From positions 1 to 61,040 of the forward strand of contig JAHZGF010000024.1 of assembly GCA_019420945.1 (NCBI GenBank): 61,040 nucleotides of DNA, given 5' to 3'. Shown here in pieces: positions 16,337-24,435 of this stretch. Each line of letters opens with the position of its first letter. Positions within the stretch are counted from its first letter, which is position 1. The translations under genes were made by a program, and so were the position numbers. Source of the stretch: Clostridiales bacterium. GTDB taxonomy: Bacteria > Bacillota > Clostridia > Oscillospirales > Oscillospiraceae. Under the pieces are notes generated by a model, which saw nothing but the letters and a program-made list of their open reading frames with translations, was not told the DNA's origin and did not search any database.

Positions 16337-18184
16337 ATGGCAACCCCGAACTTGTTTCATTTCGACAGGCCGCTGCCGCCGCCTTTCGACAAGCTGCCCA
16401 ACAAGAAAGTAAAAGGGGCGGCGTCTCACTACGGCGGGACCGAAGCCACCTTGTGCGCCCCGGTGATCAAGGCGGTACACGCCTTTTGCGGCTGCAGGGC
16501 CGGAGAGCCCGGAGCCGTGGGGAGTGTTACCCCCGACACCTTCGTGGCGGAGTACAAGTCCTCCGCAGGGCCGGAGACCTACCACCTGGTGGTGTACGAT
16601 TCCTCCACCGGGGGCTTTTTTGCCAGCGTCTATGACAAAAACACCGAACTGTTGGAGCAGTACTGCGCCCACGCCAACGCCCGGGATGGGGCGGCCCTCT
16701 TTTTCGCCATGATGCCCCTCCTGCTGAAGGACCAGGAGTTTCAAGAGAACTTTTTCGCTTATGAGGAGCAGTTGCAAAAGGGGTATCCTGATTTGAGTGA
16801 GGCCACCCACCGAATGGCAGTCTTGTGCGACAACGTGTACCGCCGGGTCCGGGATTCCACCTGCCCGGCCCATGTCCCCGTGCGGATCGACAAGTCCGGC
16901 AACCTGATGCGGGTCACCCGGACCCAGCTGGATTCCGGGACGTACTGGCCTGCCACGGTGACAGCCGGGGAATTCACCATCTTCTCCCAGAAGGGACACA
17001 GGGAACCGCCGGGAGCAAAAGCCATTCCCCACGGGGAATTGGTGGGACAATACGTCTTGACCCCCGGCCGGGACCTGTCTCCCCGGGAAAAAGCCCTGGT
17101 GCCCACTTTGCCGGAGTGGTATCAAATCCCCCCGGAGGTGGTGGACATCTGCAAGCACGCCAAGCTCACCACGGGCAAGCCCACCCAAATGCGGAACTTC
17201 CTGCTCCGCGGCCCTGCCGGCACCGGCAAGACCATGGGGGCCAAGGCCATTGCAGCCGGGCTGGGCCTGCCCTATGTGAAGTACACCTGCTCCGCCGAGA
17301 CGGAGATCTACGACTTTGTGGGCACGGTGTTTCCCAACACCAATCAGGAATCCGGCGGCAGCGCCCAGCTGGACCAGGAGCGGGAACAGCTCCAGGCCAT
17401 GGGCGGCATCACCTATGAGAACGTCAGCCGGCTGCTGGAGCTTCCCGGCCTGGAGGACATGGAGTACGATCCGGCAGGGGTGTATCGTGCCCTCACCGGG
17501 GAGGAAAACCAAAACGCCACCACCCAGGACTGCATGAAACTGGCGCTGGAGCAGGTCACCGATAAGGTGCGCCAACTCAGCGCCCCCTCGGAAGGCGCCC
17601 CTGCCTACACCTATGTGGAGACGGATTTCATCCGGGCCTTAAAGAACGGCTATCTGGTGGAGATCCAGGAGCCTTCCACCATCTTGCAGCCCGGCGTGCT
17701 GGTGGGGCTCAACTCCCTGCTGGAACAGGGCGGCGCCATCACCTTGCCCACCGGGAAGGTGATCCACCGCCACCCGGACGCTGTGGTGGTGGTCACCACC
17801 AACATCAGCTACGAGGGCTGCCGGGGCATCAACCAAAGCGTTCTGGACCGCATGAGCCTGATCAAGGACATGGAGCTTCCCACTCCGGAGGTCATGGCCC
17901 AGCGGGCCATGGCGGTCACCGGCGCCGCGGACGAGTGCCAAGTTGCTCAGATGGTTCAGGTGGTAAGCGGGCTGGCGGAGTTCTGCCGGAAAAACGGCAT
18001 CACCGACGGCTCCGTGGGAATGCGGGGCCTCATCGACTGGATCGCCAGCGCCCAGATTTCCGGCGACCCCTACACCTCCGCTCTGGACACGGTGATCTCC
18101 AAAGCCGCCGTGGACGAGGAGGACCGGGAAGCATTGATCACCGCGGTGCTGGAACCGGTGTTCGCCCCCCGCCGGACGGCTTGA
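16337..18184 (+). CDS. MoxR-like AAA+ ATPase
   Basis: 615 residues. The N-terminal 260 or so residues match no family I know. The AAA+ module has Walker A GPAGTGKT at about 292-299, a Walker B-like YLVEIQEPSTI near 437, then VVVVTTNISYEGCRGINQSVLDRMSL (sensor-1/arginine-finger region), as in MoxR/CbbQ ATPases. ATG 16337 sits 9 bases after AAAGGA; ATGs at 16328 and 16331 are too close to it. MoxR ATPases usually pair with a VWA protein to remodel a target; a VWA gene follows 11 bases later. The target here is unknown. Confidence 0.85.
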   Translation: MATPNLFHFDRPLPPPFDKLPNKKVKGAASHYGGTEATLCAPVIKAVHAFCGCRAGEPGAVGSVTPDTFVAEYKSSAGPETYHLVVYDSSTGGFFASVYDKNTELLEQYCAHANARDGAALFFAMMPLLLKDQEFQENFFAYEEQLQKGYPDLSEATHRMAVLCDNVYRRVRDSTCPAHVPVRIDKSGNLMRVTRTQLDSGTYWPATVTAGEFTIFSQKGHREPPGAKAIPHGELVGQYVLTPGRDLSPREKALVPTLPEWYQIPPEVVDICKHAKLTTGKPTQMRNFLLRGPAGTGKTMGAKAIAAGLGLPYVKYTCSAETEIYDFVGTVFPNTNQESGGSAQLDQEREQLQAMGGITYENVSRLLELPGLEDMEYDPAGVYRALTGEENQNATTQDCMKLALEQVTDKVRQLSAPSEGAPAYTYVETDFIRALKNGYLVEIQEPSTILQPGVLVGLNSLLEQGGAITLPTGKVIHRHPDAVVVVTTNISYEGCRGINQSVLDRMSLIKDMELPTPEVMAQRAMAVTGAADECQVAQMVQVVSGLAEFCRKNGITDGSVGMRGLIDWIASAQISGDPYTSALDTVISKAAVDEEDREALITAVLEPVFAPRRTA

Positions 18185-18195
18185 GGAGGTGGACC

Positions 18196-20331
18196 ATGGC
18201 ACGGGTAAATCACAAAAGGGTCAAGCAGCTGATCCAAGAGAAGCAGGGGAAGATCACCGACCAGGAGTTCTTCACCAGCCGGCTGCTGGCCATCCACCTG
18301 GAGGATCTGGCCGCCGCCCAGACAAGGCGGTACGGCGTCAACCGCCGGGTGCGGGTCTGCCTGGTTTGGCAGCCCGACAGAGACGACTTGGCCTTCACCG
18401 ACAACCTGACCATCACGCTGAATCCGGGACATCCGGCCATCACCCAGTTTCCCACCCGGGGAGAGCGGTACCAGATGGTGTGCGGGCTGTTTGCCCACGA
18501 ACTGGGCCACTGCCTGTACACGGATTTTCTGGCCCAGCAGACCTATCGGAACAGTCTGGCCAACGGCCGCTGGTATCCGAGCCCCCCGGAGCTCTATCGT
18601 ATCCGGGACGTAAAAACAGAGCGGGAGCTCTGGGAGTACGCCCAAAAAGAACCGGAGAACCTGGTCCTGCTGGGCCGCGTGGCCCTTGGGATCGGCAACG
18701 TGCTGGAGGACGCCGTCGTGGAGAACAAAGTGTTGGAAGAATTTCCCGGCACTTTGGGCCAAGCCCTGGGCTTTGTCCGGGCGTGGCAGTGGCGGGAGAT
18801 GCCCACGGTCACCCAGCTGAAGGAGCTGGAAGCCCTAGGGACTCCCATGTTTTACAGCCTTCTTCAGCTGTTCTTGTCCTATGGAAAGTATGGCGAGCTG
18901 AAATACGGCGAGGAACCCCTCAGCGAGGCGCACATCCAAACCATGTTTGAGCTGCTGCCCCTATTGGACCAGGACCTTCAGCTCTCTGACAGCCGGATGC
19001 GCTGGAACACCGTAAACCAGATCCTCATCTGCTGCTGGGAGCAAGTCCGGGATTACCTGGAAGCTCTCAAGGGTCTCTGGAAAGACTCCGGAAAACAGGG
19101 AACCGTCTTTGCCCAGTTTGAGGCGGAGCTTTCCGCCTTGGTGGGCAGTTCCGTCCGGGCGGAGGGCGACACGTCCCCCGTCGCGGCGGCGGAAGAAACG
19201 CCTTCTCTCCCTCAGCCGGGGAAACGGGAGGCCACCCGCGCGCTTGCCGCAGGGACATCAATCGCCCAGCCGGCCTCCGGCAAACAGGAGTCTGTCCCGG
19301 AGAAAACCGGGCCCAGGCCTTTGGCGGAAACCAATCAGGTATCGGAGCCTTTGGGCAGCGGCGCGACAGTCCGGGAGGACTACGTCCCGGAGCTTTCCAA
19401 AACCATGGAAAGGGAGATGGAACAGCTTTTGGAAAACATGGCGGAAATCACCGTGTGCCGGGAGCTGGAGCAGGACCGCCTGGGGGAACTGAATCGGGAG
19501 GCCAAACGCATCTCCTATGGAGACATCCACAAGGGGGTGTCTGTAAAAATCCACCGCATTGCGGCGGTACCGCCGGAAATGGTGGAACAGTATAACGCCA
19601 TTGCCGGGCCTTTCCTGGCCATTTCCAAGCAGCTGCAAAAGAGCTTGCTCCGGCAGCTCCAGGACCGGCGCCGGGGCGGTAAACAGACCGGCCTGCTCAT
19701 GGGCCGGCGGCTGGACGCCCACGCCCTGTACCGCAGGGACGGGAAGGTGTTTTGCAGGAACAAGCTGCCCCAGCAGCGGCCGGAGATGGCCGTTGCCCTG
19801 CTGCTGGACGAATCGGGTTCCATGTCCGGTAGCCGGGCGGCCTATGCCCGGGCATCCGCCATCATCCTGTACGACTTCTGCCAGGCGCTGGACATCCCCA
19901 TTTTGGTGTACGGCCATTCTACCAAGGGTGAAAGCGTGGCGCTCTACGCTTACAGCGAGTTTGACGCCATTGACCAGAATGACCGGTACCGGCTGGTGGA
20001 CATTTCCGCCAGAGGGAGCAACCGGGACGGAGCCGCCCTGCGTTTTGTGGCGGAGCGGCTGTGCAAGCGCCCCGAGGAGCTGAAGCTGCTGATTTTAGTC
20101 TCCGACGGGCAGCCCGCCCACACCGGCTATTTTGGCGCCGCCGCCGAGGAAGACCTGCGGGGCATCCATCAGGAGTACCGGCGCAAGGGCATTCACCTGG
20201 TGGCCGCCGCCATTGGGGAGGACAAGGAAGCCATAGAACGCATTTACGGCGATGCCTTTCTGGACATCACCGACTTACATCAATTGCCCGTGAAGCTGAC
20301 CCAGGCGGTCAAAAACTTCTTGCGGGTATAA
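18196..20331 (+). CDS. VWA-domain protein with N-terminal HExxH motif
   Basis: 711 residues. A C-terminal von Willebrand A domain has the MIDAS start LLLDESGSMSGSRAAYARA at about 535, plus TKGESV and LILVSDGQPAHTGYFG. Near residue 100 is LFAHELGHCLYTDF, an HExxH signature of zinc metallopeptidases, which resembles the CobT/VWA-peptidase class in phages and plasmids. The middle (about 320-420) is a Pro/Glu/Ala-rich linker. GGAGG precedes ATG 18196. With the MoxR-like ATPase upstream it forms a typical ATPase-VWA pair, probably a chaperone-like or activated-protease system. Confidence 0.85.
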   Translation: MARVNHKRVKQLIQEKQGKITDQEFFTSRLLAIHLEDLAAAQTRRYGVNRRVRVCLVWQPDRDDLAFTDNLTITLNPGHPAITQFPTRGERYQMVCGLFAHELGHCLYTDFLAQQTYRNSLANGRWYPSPPELYRIRDVKTERELWEYAQKEPENLVLLGRVALGIGNVLEDAVVENKVLEEFPGTLGQALGFVRAWQWREMPTVTQLKELEALGTPMFYSLLQLFLSYGKYGELKYGEEPLSEAHIQTMFELLPLLDQDLQLSDSRMRWNTVNQILICCWEQVRDYLEALKGLWKDSGKQGTVFAQFEAELSALVGSSVRAEGDTSPVAAAEETPSLPQPGKREATRALAAGTSIAQPASGKQESVPEKTGPRPLAETNQVSEPLGSGATVREDYVPELSKTMEREMEQLLENMAEITVCRELEQDRLGELNREAKRISYGDIHKGVSVKIHRIAAVPPEMVEQYNAIAGPFLAISKQLQKSLLRQLQDRRRGGKQTGLLMGRRLDAHALYRRDGKVFCRNKLPQQRPEMAVALLLDESGSMSGSRAAYARASAIILYDFCQALDIPILVYGHSTKGESVALYAYSEFDAIDQNDRYRLVDISARGSNRDGAALRFVAERLCKRPEELKLLILVSDGQPAHTGYFGAAAEEDLRGIHQEYRRKGIHLVAAAIGEDKEAIERIYGDAFLDITDLHQLPVKLTQAVKNFLRV

Positions 20332-20338
20332 CACAGAA

Positions 20339-20379
20339 CGCTGCCCATCAAGGGCCGACACAATCCAGGATGGGCAGCG
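20339..20379 (+). repeat. 11-bp perfect inverted repeat in the VWA downstream gap
   Basis: CGCTGCCCATC (20339-20349) and its exact complement GATGGGCAGCG (20369-20379), 19-base loop. No T run follows directly, so it is a weak terminator at best; it could be an mRNA-stabilising hairpin between two operon genes. Confidence 0.5.
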
Positions 20380-20426
20380 CAGACACGCCGCCCATTCTGT
20401 CTTTTTTGATAGAAAGGATGGTTTCT

Positions 20427-21539
20427 ATGCACTTTTTAACCTTAGCTGCCGTAGAGATCCCTCCACAGGAGGAGAATCTTGTGGAAAACAAGTGGGTGGA
20501 AGAGCAGAAAAAGGAGCTGTTGGAAAAACTGGAGAAAAACGAGAAAAAGGATGTTTTTCTGCAGGTGATGCTCCAGCGGCTGAACCACCTCAGTACCCCC
20601 TTTTCCAGGACAGTGGATGCGGCTGTGGCAGAACAGCTGGAACCATTCAGCGTAAATACGGACGACCCCAACTGCCTGGAGTTTGTTGACCAGACCGAAG
20701 AGCTGGAACAGGAATATGAGGGAAGCATCGACTGTATCCGCCTCCCCCAAGGGAAGATTGTCCCACTATGCAGCGGCCCCTATCGTGACCGGTTTGCCAT
20801 CCGGGATGGGAAAGTGGTGGAACGCAATGTGGGGCCTGCTCACCAGTTCCGCCGCACCAGGCGGGCCAAACGGATGCAGGCCCTTCCCTGCTATCTCTTT
20901 CGGAAGGTGTACAAGGATTTCCACCAATTCGCCGAGAAATGGGTCTTTGCCGAATGGCATGAGGAACAGCAGGCCTATGGGTTTTACAGCAACCCCAACG
21001 GCCAATGGGACTGGTATTCCATTGGAGGCCGGTGGCCTTGCCAGCTATTGGTGAAGGAATCCTGCGCCGAACATGACCCAGGCGAGGGGGTTTGCGGTGA
21101 GGAAAACTTCCCACAGCCCCCCGAGGGGTACAAATGGGCCAGCGCCGCCAGGATGAGGGACATCCAGTGGGAAGCCCTTCGCGAGTATTACCGCGCCCTT
21201 CTGGCGGAACAGTACGCCCAGCTGAAAGAGATCTTTCAAACGGGCGCGCTGCCCCAGGGGTTCTATGGCAAACTGGTAGAGGATGGGATCCGGCTTGGTG
21301 AAACGCTGGTATTCCGAAAAGGCGAAAGTCTGGAGGAATACCTGATCCGCACCGACCGGTTCCGCACCCGGAAATATCCCATGCCGGTGTGCAACTTTGT
21401 GGACCTGGACGGCAACTGGGAGGGGGAAGGCACCTTTGGATGGAACCCCTGTTCCCAGGATTGGGAAACCGCGTTGGACAACTTCCTCTCGGAGCTTTCC
21501 CCCGAGGACGTGCTGGTGGCCGTGGATTGTCATATTTAG
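20427..21539 (+). CDS. Phage/plasmid-type hypothetical protein with a WDWYSIGGRW motif
   Basis: 370 residues. The N-terminal part is helical and charged (ENKWVEEQKKELLEKLEKNEKKDVFLQVMLQRL). The block NPNGQWDWYSIGGRW (about 190-204) is a motif I associate with phage- and element-encoded proteins of unknown function. The C-terminus ends PVCNFVDLDGNWEGEGTFGW. ATG 20427 is preceded by AGAAAGGA. Probably co-transcribed with the AAA+/VWA genes, as no terminator separates them clearly. Confidence 0.7.
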   Translation: MHFLTLAAVEIPPQEENLVENKWVEEQKKELLEKLEKNEKKDVFLQVMLQRLNHLSTPFSRTVDAAVAEQLEPFSVNTDDPNCLEFVDQTEELEQEYEGSIDCIRLPQGKIVPLCSGPYRDRFAIRDGKVVERNVGPAHQFRRTRRAKRMQALPCYLFRKVYKDFHQFAEKWVFAEWHEEQQAYGFYSNPNGQWDWYSIGGRWPCQLLVKESCAEHDPGEGVCGEENFPQPPEGYKWASAARMRDIQWEALREYYRALLAEQYAQLKEIFQTGALPQGFYGKLVEDGIRLGETLVFRKGESLEEYLIRTDRFRTRKYPMPVCNFVDLDGNWEGEGTFGWNPCSQDWETALDNFLSELSPEDVLVAVDCHI

Positions 21540-21547
21540 GAAAATTC

Positions 21548-21876
21548 ATGTTTCACGTCAAGCTTACCTCTCAAGCAGTAGAGCAGATTCAAGAAATCAT
21601 CACCTATATTTCGCAGGATCTGCTGGAACATGAGGTTGCAAAGCGGTGGGCCGATGTTTTACAGAGAACTATAGAATCCTTAGATGAAATGCCAGCACCG
21701 GTTTCCACCGATTGACGAAGAACCTTGGTCCACCTATGGTATTCGGAGAATGCCCGTGAAAAAACTTCCTCGTTTATTATTGGATTGATGAAAAAGAAGA
21801 GCAGGTTTTCATGACAGCAGTCATTTATGGCCGAAGAGATCAACGAAGCGCCTTAGCAAATATGCCATTGCAATGA
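21548..21876 (+). pseudogene. Frameshifted RelE/ParE-type toxin remnant
   Basis: MFHVKLTSQAVEQIQEIITYISQDLLEHEVAKRWADVLQRTIESLDEMP is the N-terminal half of a RelE/ParE toxin. The frame then stops at 21715. The rest of the domain continues in other frames (RFPPIDEEPWSTYGIRRMPVKK, then NFLVYYWIDEKEEQVFMTAVIYGRRDQRSALANMPLQ, ending at 21876), so at least two indels break the gene. No antitoxin gene lies upstream. It follows the 20427 gene by 8 bases. Confidence 0.8.
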
Positions 21877-22029
21877 TTGGATAACTCAGGGGGAACTCTT
21901 ATCTCATAATCTGTGGTAAATTTCGCAGCAATGAAAAGCTATCGCCCTCTGAATTTCTTCGGAAAGTATGTGCGTTTGAGAAAGAGCCGGGTTGCCGGCT
22001 CTTTCTTTTTGTCCGCGGGCGGCGCTGCC
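21877..22029 (+). other. Gap before leader C
   Basis: Together with leader C this forms a 360-base gene-free stretch. Apart from AGCCGGGTTGCCGGCTCTTTCTTTTT (a short hairpin plus T run near 21985-22012, plausible as terminator of the SSB operon) I see nothing in it. Confidence 0.45.
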
Positions 22030-22148
22030 TTGACTCCCACCGTTCCCTCTGTTATACTAGACCTGTAAGTTTCAAGGTTTGGCGGGAGCTGAACACAGTT
22101 TCATCGTAACAAAGTGTCATTTGCCCAGGGGCAGGTGGCACTTTTTTT
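22030..22148 (+). promoter_or_regulatory. Leader C: promoter, leader and terminator before the recombination operon
   Basis: TTGACT (22030-22035), 17-base spacer, TATACT (22053-22058). The leader carries CAGTTTCATCGTAACAAAG, very close to the linkers of leaders A and D. A stem of about 16 bp follows (AAAGTGTCATTTGCCC / GGGCAGGTGGCACTTT) with a T run, 22111-22148. The GTGTC/GGCAC wobble is conserved with the other leaders. Confidence 0.8.
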
Positions 22149-22175
22149 GTTTCCAGCCAAATCGATCAGGCAAAT

Positions 22176-22207
22176 GCCGGCTTTCCTTTCGGATGGCCGG
22201 CTTTTTT
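22176..22207 (+). terminator. Second terminator in leader C
   Basis: GCCGGC (22176-22181) and GCCGGC (22196-22201) flank a 14-base loop, followed by TTTTTT. It lies between the first terminator and ATG 22239, so the downstream operon is behind two terminators. Confidence 0.65.
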
Positions 22208-22238
22208 GTTTGCGGGGAATCCGCAGAAAGGAGTCAGT

Positions 22239-23378
22239 ATGCAGACCTGTACCGACCAATTTTCCACCGTCTTTTCCCAGTTTGGGGAAATGCGGGACTA
22301 TCACCGGCATCTGGAAGAAACCAGCCAGTGGCGCCGGTGCCCTGTCCGGGATTTGATTGTGGAGCCCTTGGACAAATCTTCCGCCCTGGCCCAGGACCTG
22401 GTGGCCTTCGCTCCCGGCACCAGCCGGGAAGCTGTGGCCGACACAGTGCGGGGCCTGGGCCTGGCCCTGCGGGTGGACGGCAGCCTGTACCCTGTGCGGG
22501 ACACCGCCTACCGCAGCCTTTTGGAGAGGGCCAAGCTGGCGGGCTCGGTGCTGCCGAAGCTCAGCCGGCCGAAATTGGCCCGCACCCTCAACGATTGCTT
22601 GCACGTCCACACCTCGGAGGCCTTGGTGCTTATCCGGGATGAGAAGGTGACGGCAGCCCACTCCGGGGAACCGGAGGACTATGCCGTGCTGCCCATGGAC
22701 CAGCTGCTCAGCGCCCTGCAGGATAAATTGGACGCCCGGTTCCCTGGGAACCAGTTCTCATGGGGCTACCGGGATCACTCCCTGACCAGCGCTGTCTGGA
22801 CGCTGTCCCGGCAGCGGAAAGAACTGCTGGAAACCTACCAGAGGGAACTTTCCCTGCGGGGCGCGGGGGCCAAACGGATCCAGTGGACCCCTGCCCTGCG
22901 CTTTCTCACCTCAGACATTGGAATCTCTTCCGCCAAGGTGTTCGCCCTGCTGGAAGGGGGCAAGTGCCTCATCCACATCGGCAGCTGCGTGGCAGTAGAC
23001 CACCGGCACAAAGCGACGGTGGAGGACTTCCAGCAATCTTTGGACCAGCTGTTCGCCGGGTTTCAGGATTCCGTGGACCGTTTGCGGCAGCTGTTGGGCA
23101 TCACCCTGGAATACCCGGTCAACGCCATGACCCGGGTGTGCAAAAAACTGCGGATGCCCAAGAAGGCGGCGCTGGAAGCCATCCACCAATTTGAGCAGAC
23201 CTATGGAGGCGGTCCCGCCACGGCCCACGATGTGTTCCTGGCCATGGAAGAGATTCCCTTCCTGCTCCGGGTGGACCACACGCCGGAGACCCGGCTTTTC
23301 GCCGTGGAGGAACATTTGGCCAGGGCGCTCACCCTCAAGTGGGAGGACTACGACCTGGCGAAGGGGGTGGAGTACTGA
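22239..23378 (+). CDS. Hypothetical protein of the recombination operon, 379 aa
   Basis: Begins MQTCTDQFSTVFSQFGEMRDYHRHLEETSQW; AAAGGAG precedes the ATG. Contains HTSEALVLIRDEKVTAAHSGEPEDYAVLPMDQLLSAL and, in the middle, WGYRDHSLTSAVWTLSRQRKELL, which recalls DUF932-like proteins that sit beside YqaJ nucleases, but I am not sure. Its stop overlaps the YqaJ start (TGATG). By position it could be the partner of the nuclease, such as an annealing protein; that is inference. Confidence 0.65.
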   Translation: MQTCTDQFSTVFSQFGEMRDYHRHLEETSQWRRCPVRDLIVEPLDKSSALAQDLVAFAPGTSREAVADTVRGLGLALRVDGSLYPVRDTAYRSLLERAKLAGSVLPKLSRPKLARTLNDCLHVHTSEALVLIRDEKVTAAHSGEPEDYAVLPMDQLLSALQDKLDARFPGNQFSWGYRDHSLTSAVWTLSRQRKELLETYQRELSLRGAGAKRIQWTPALRFLTSDIGISSAKVFALLEGGKCLIHIGSCVAVDHRHKATVEDFQQSLDQLFAGFQDSVDRLRQLLGITLEYPVNAMTRVCKKLRMPKKAALEAIHQFEQTYGGGPATAHDVFLAMEEIPFLLRVDHTPETRLFAVEEHLARALTLKWEDYDLAKGVEY

Positions 23379-24415
23379 TGACAAAACCCATCATCCTCTG
23401 CGACTGCGCCGGCATGACCAACGACCGCTGGCTGGAGTGCCGCGCCCACGGTCCCCTGGGGGACATCCCCTACACCGTGGGCGGCAGCGACGTGGCAGCG
23501 ATCTTTGGCCTGTCCCCCTGGACCACGCCCCTGGAACTGTGGCTCATCAAGAAGGGACGGAGGAAAGCTCCCCTGAAGAGGAACGAGGACCAGCTGGAAA
23601 TGGGCCACCTGTTGGAGCCCATCGCCGCCTACTGGTACCAGAAGAAAACGGGAAACCCGGTGGAGGACGACACACACCTGTATCAGCACCCGGACCACCC
23701 CTACGCCCTGGCCAACATCGACCGGCGGTATACCCGCCGGGAAGATGGGGAACCGGGCATTCTGGAGTGCAAAAGTTGCACCTACCACAAGGCGGAGGAT
23801 TGGGCGGAGGACGCCATCCCCCTTTACTATGAGCTGCAGCTGCGGTTTTATCTGGCAGTGCTGGATGTGGAGTATGGGGCGTTCTCCTGTATCTGGGGCA
23901 ACAACCCGGAAACCGACCTGGCCATGCCGGAGATCCTCCGGGACAAGGCCAAAGAGGACATGATCTTCGACCGGCTGGACCGGTGGATCTGGAGCCTGGA
24001 ACACGACAAGCCCCCCACCATGGAGGATGTAAAGCCCAAGCTGGCTCTGGAGTCCCTGGCGCGGATCTACGGCGCCAGCCTGCCGGGGCTGCCCACGGTG
24101 GAGTTCTCCCCCAAGTACGAGCGCTCCCTGCGGCGGATTGCCCAGCTACAGGAAAAAATCGCCGCCTGCGGCCAGGAGATCAAAACATACGAAAAGGAGG
24201 TAGAGGCGCACAGTGTGCGGATCGCCGAAGTCCTGAAGGAGCATGAACACGGGGTGCTGGTCACCGCCAAGGACAAGCTCCTCATCGACTTTGTCACCAG
24301 AAAGACGAGACGGCCGGATTCCAAGGCGCTCAAGGAAAAGTACCCTGCTGTGTACGGCGAGGTGCTGAAGGTTTCCGAGAGCCGCAAGGTGAAGGTCCGT
24401 GTGGAACCGGCCTGA
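23378..24415 (+). CDS. YqaJ-family viral recombinase / exonuclease
   Basis: 345 residues. The YqaJ nuclease core is clear: PYTVGGSDVAAIFGLSPWTTPLELWLIKKG, QLEMGHLLEPIAAYWY, YALANIDRRY and GILECKSCTY. Glu80, Asp115 and the E130-x-K132 pair are the likely metal-binding residues of this lambda-exonuclease-like fold. The C-terminal part (about 235-310) is coiled-coil-like (RRIAQLQEKIAACGQEIKTYEKEVEAHSVRIAEVLKE). It resects double-strand ends for single-strand annealing recombination. ATG 23378 overlaps the preceding stop. Confidence 0.92.
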   Translation: MTKPIILCDCAGMTNDRWLECRAHGPLGDIPYTVGGSDVAAIFGLSPWTTPLELWLIKKGRRKAPLKRNEDQLEMGHLLEPIAAYWYQKKTGNPVEDDTHLYQHPDHPYALANIDRRYTRREDGEPGILECKSCTYHKAEDWAEDAIPLYYELQLRFYLAVLDVEYGAFSCIWGNNPETDLAMPEILRDKAKEDMIFDRLDRWIWSLEHDKPPTMEDVKPKLALESLARIYGASLPGLPTVEFSPKYERSLRRIAQLQEKIAACGQEIKTYEKEVEAHSVRIAEVLKEHEHGVLVTAKDKLLIDFVTRKTRRPDSKALKEKYPAVYGEVLKVSESRKVKVRVEPA

Positions 24416-24435
24416 GCCGGAGAAAGGAGAACCAT

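Noticed and set aside
16115..17575. 486-codon minus-strand frame opposite the AAA+ ATPase
   Set aside because: Shadow of the gene with Walker motifs on the plus strand.
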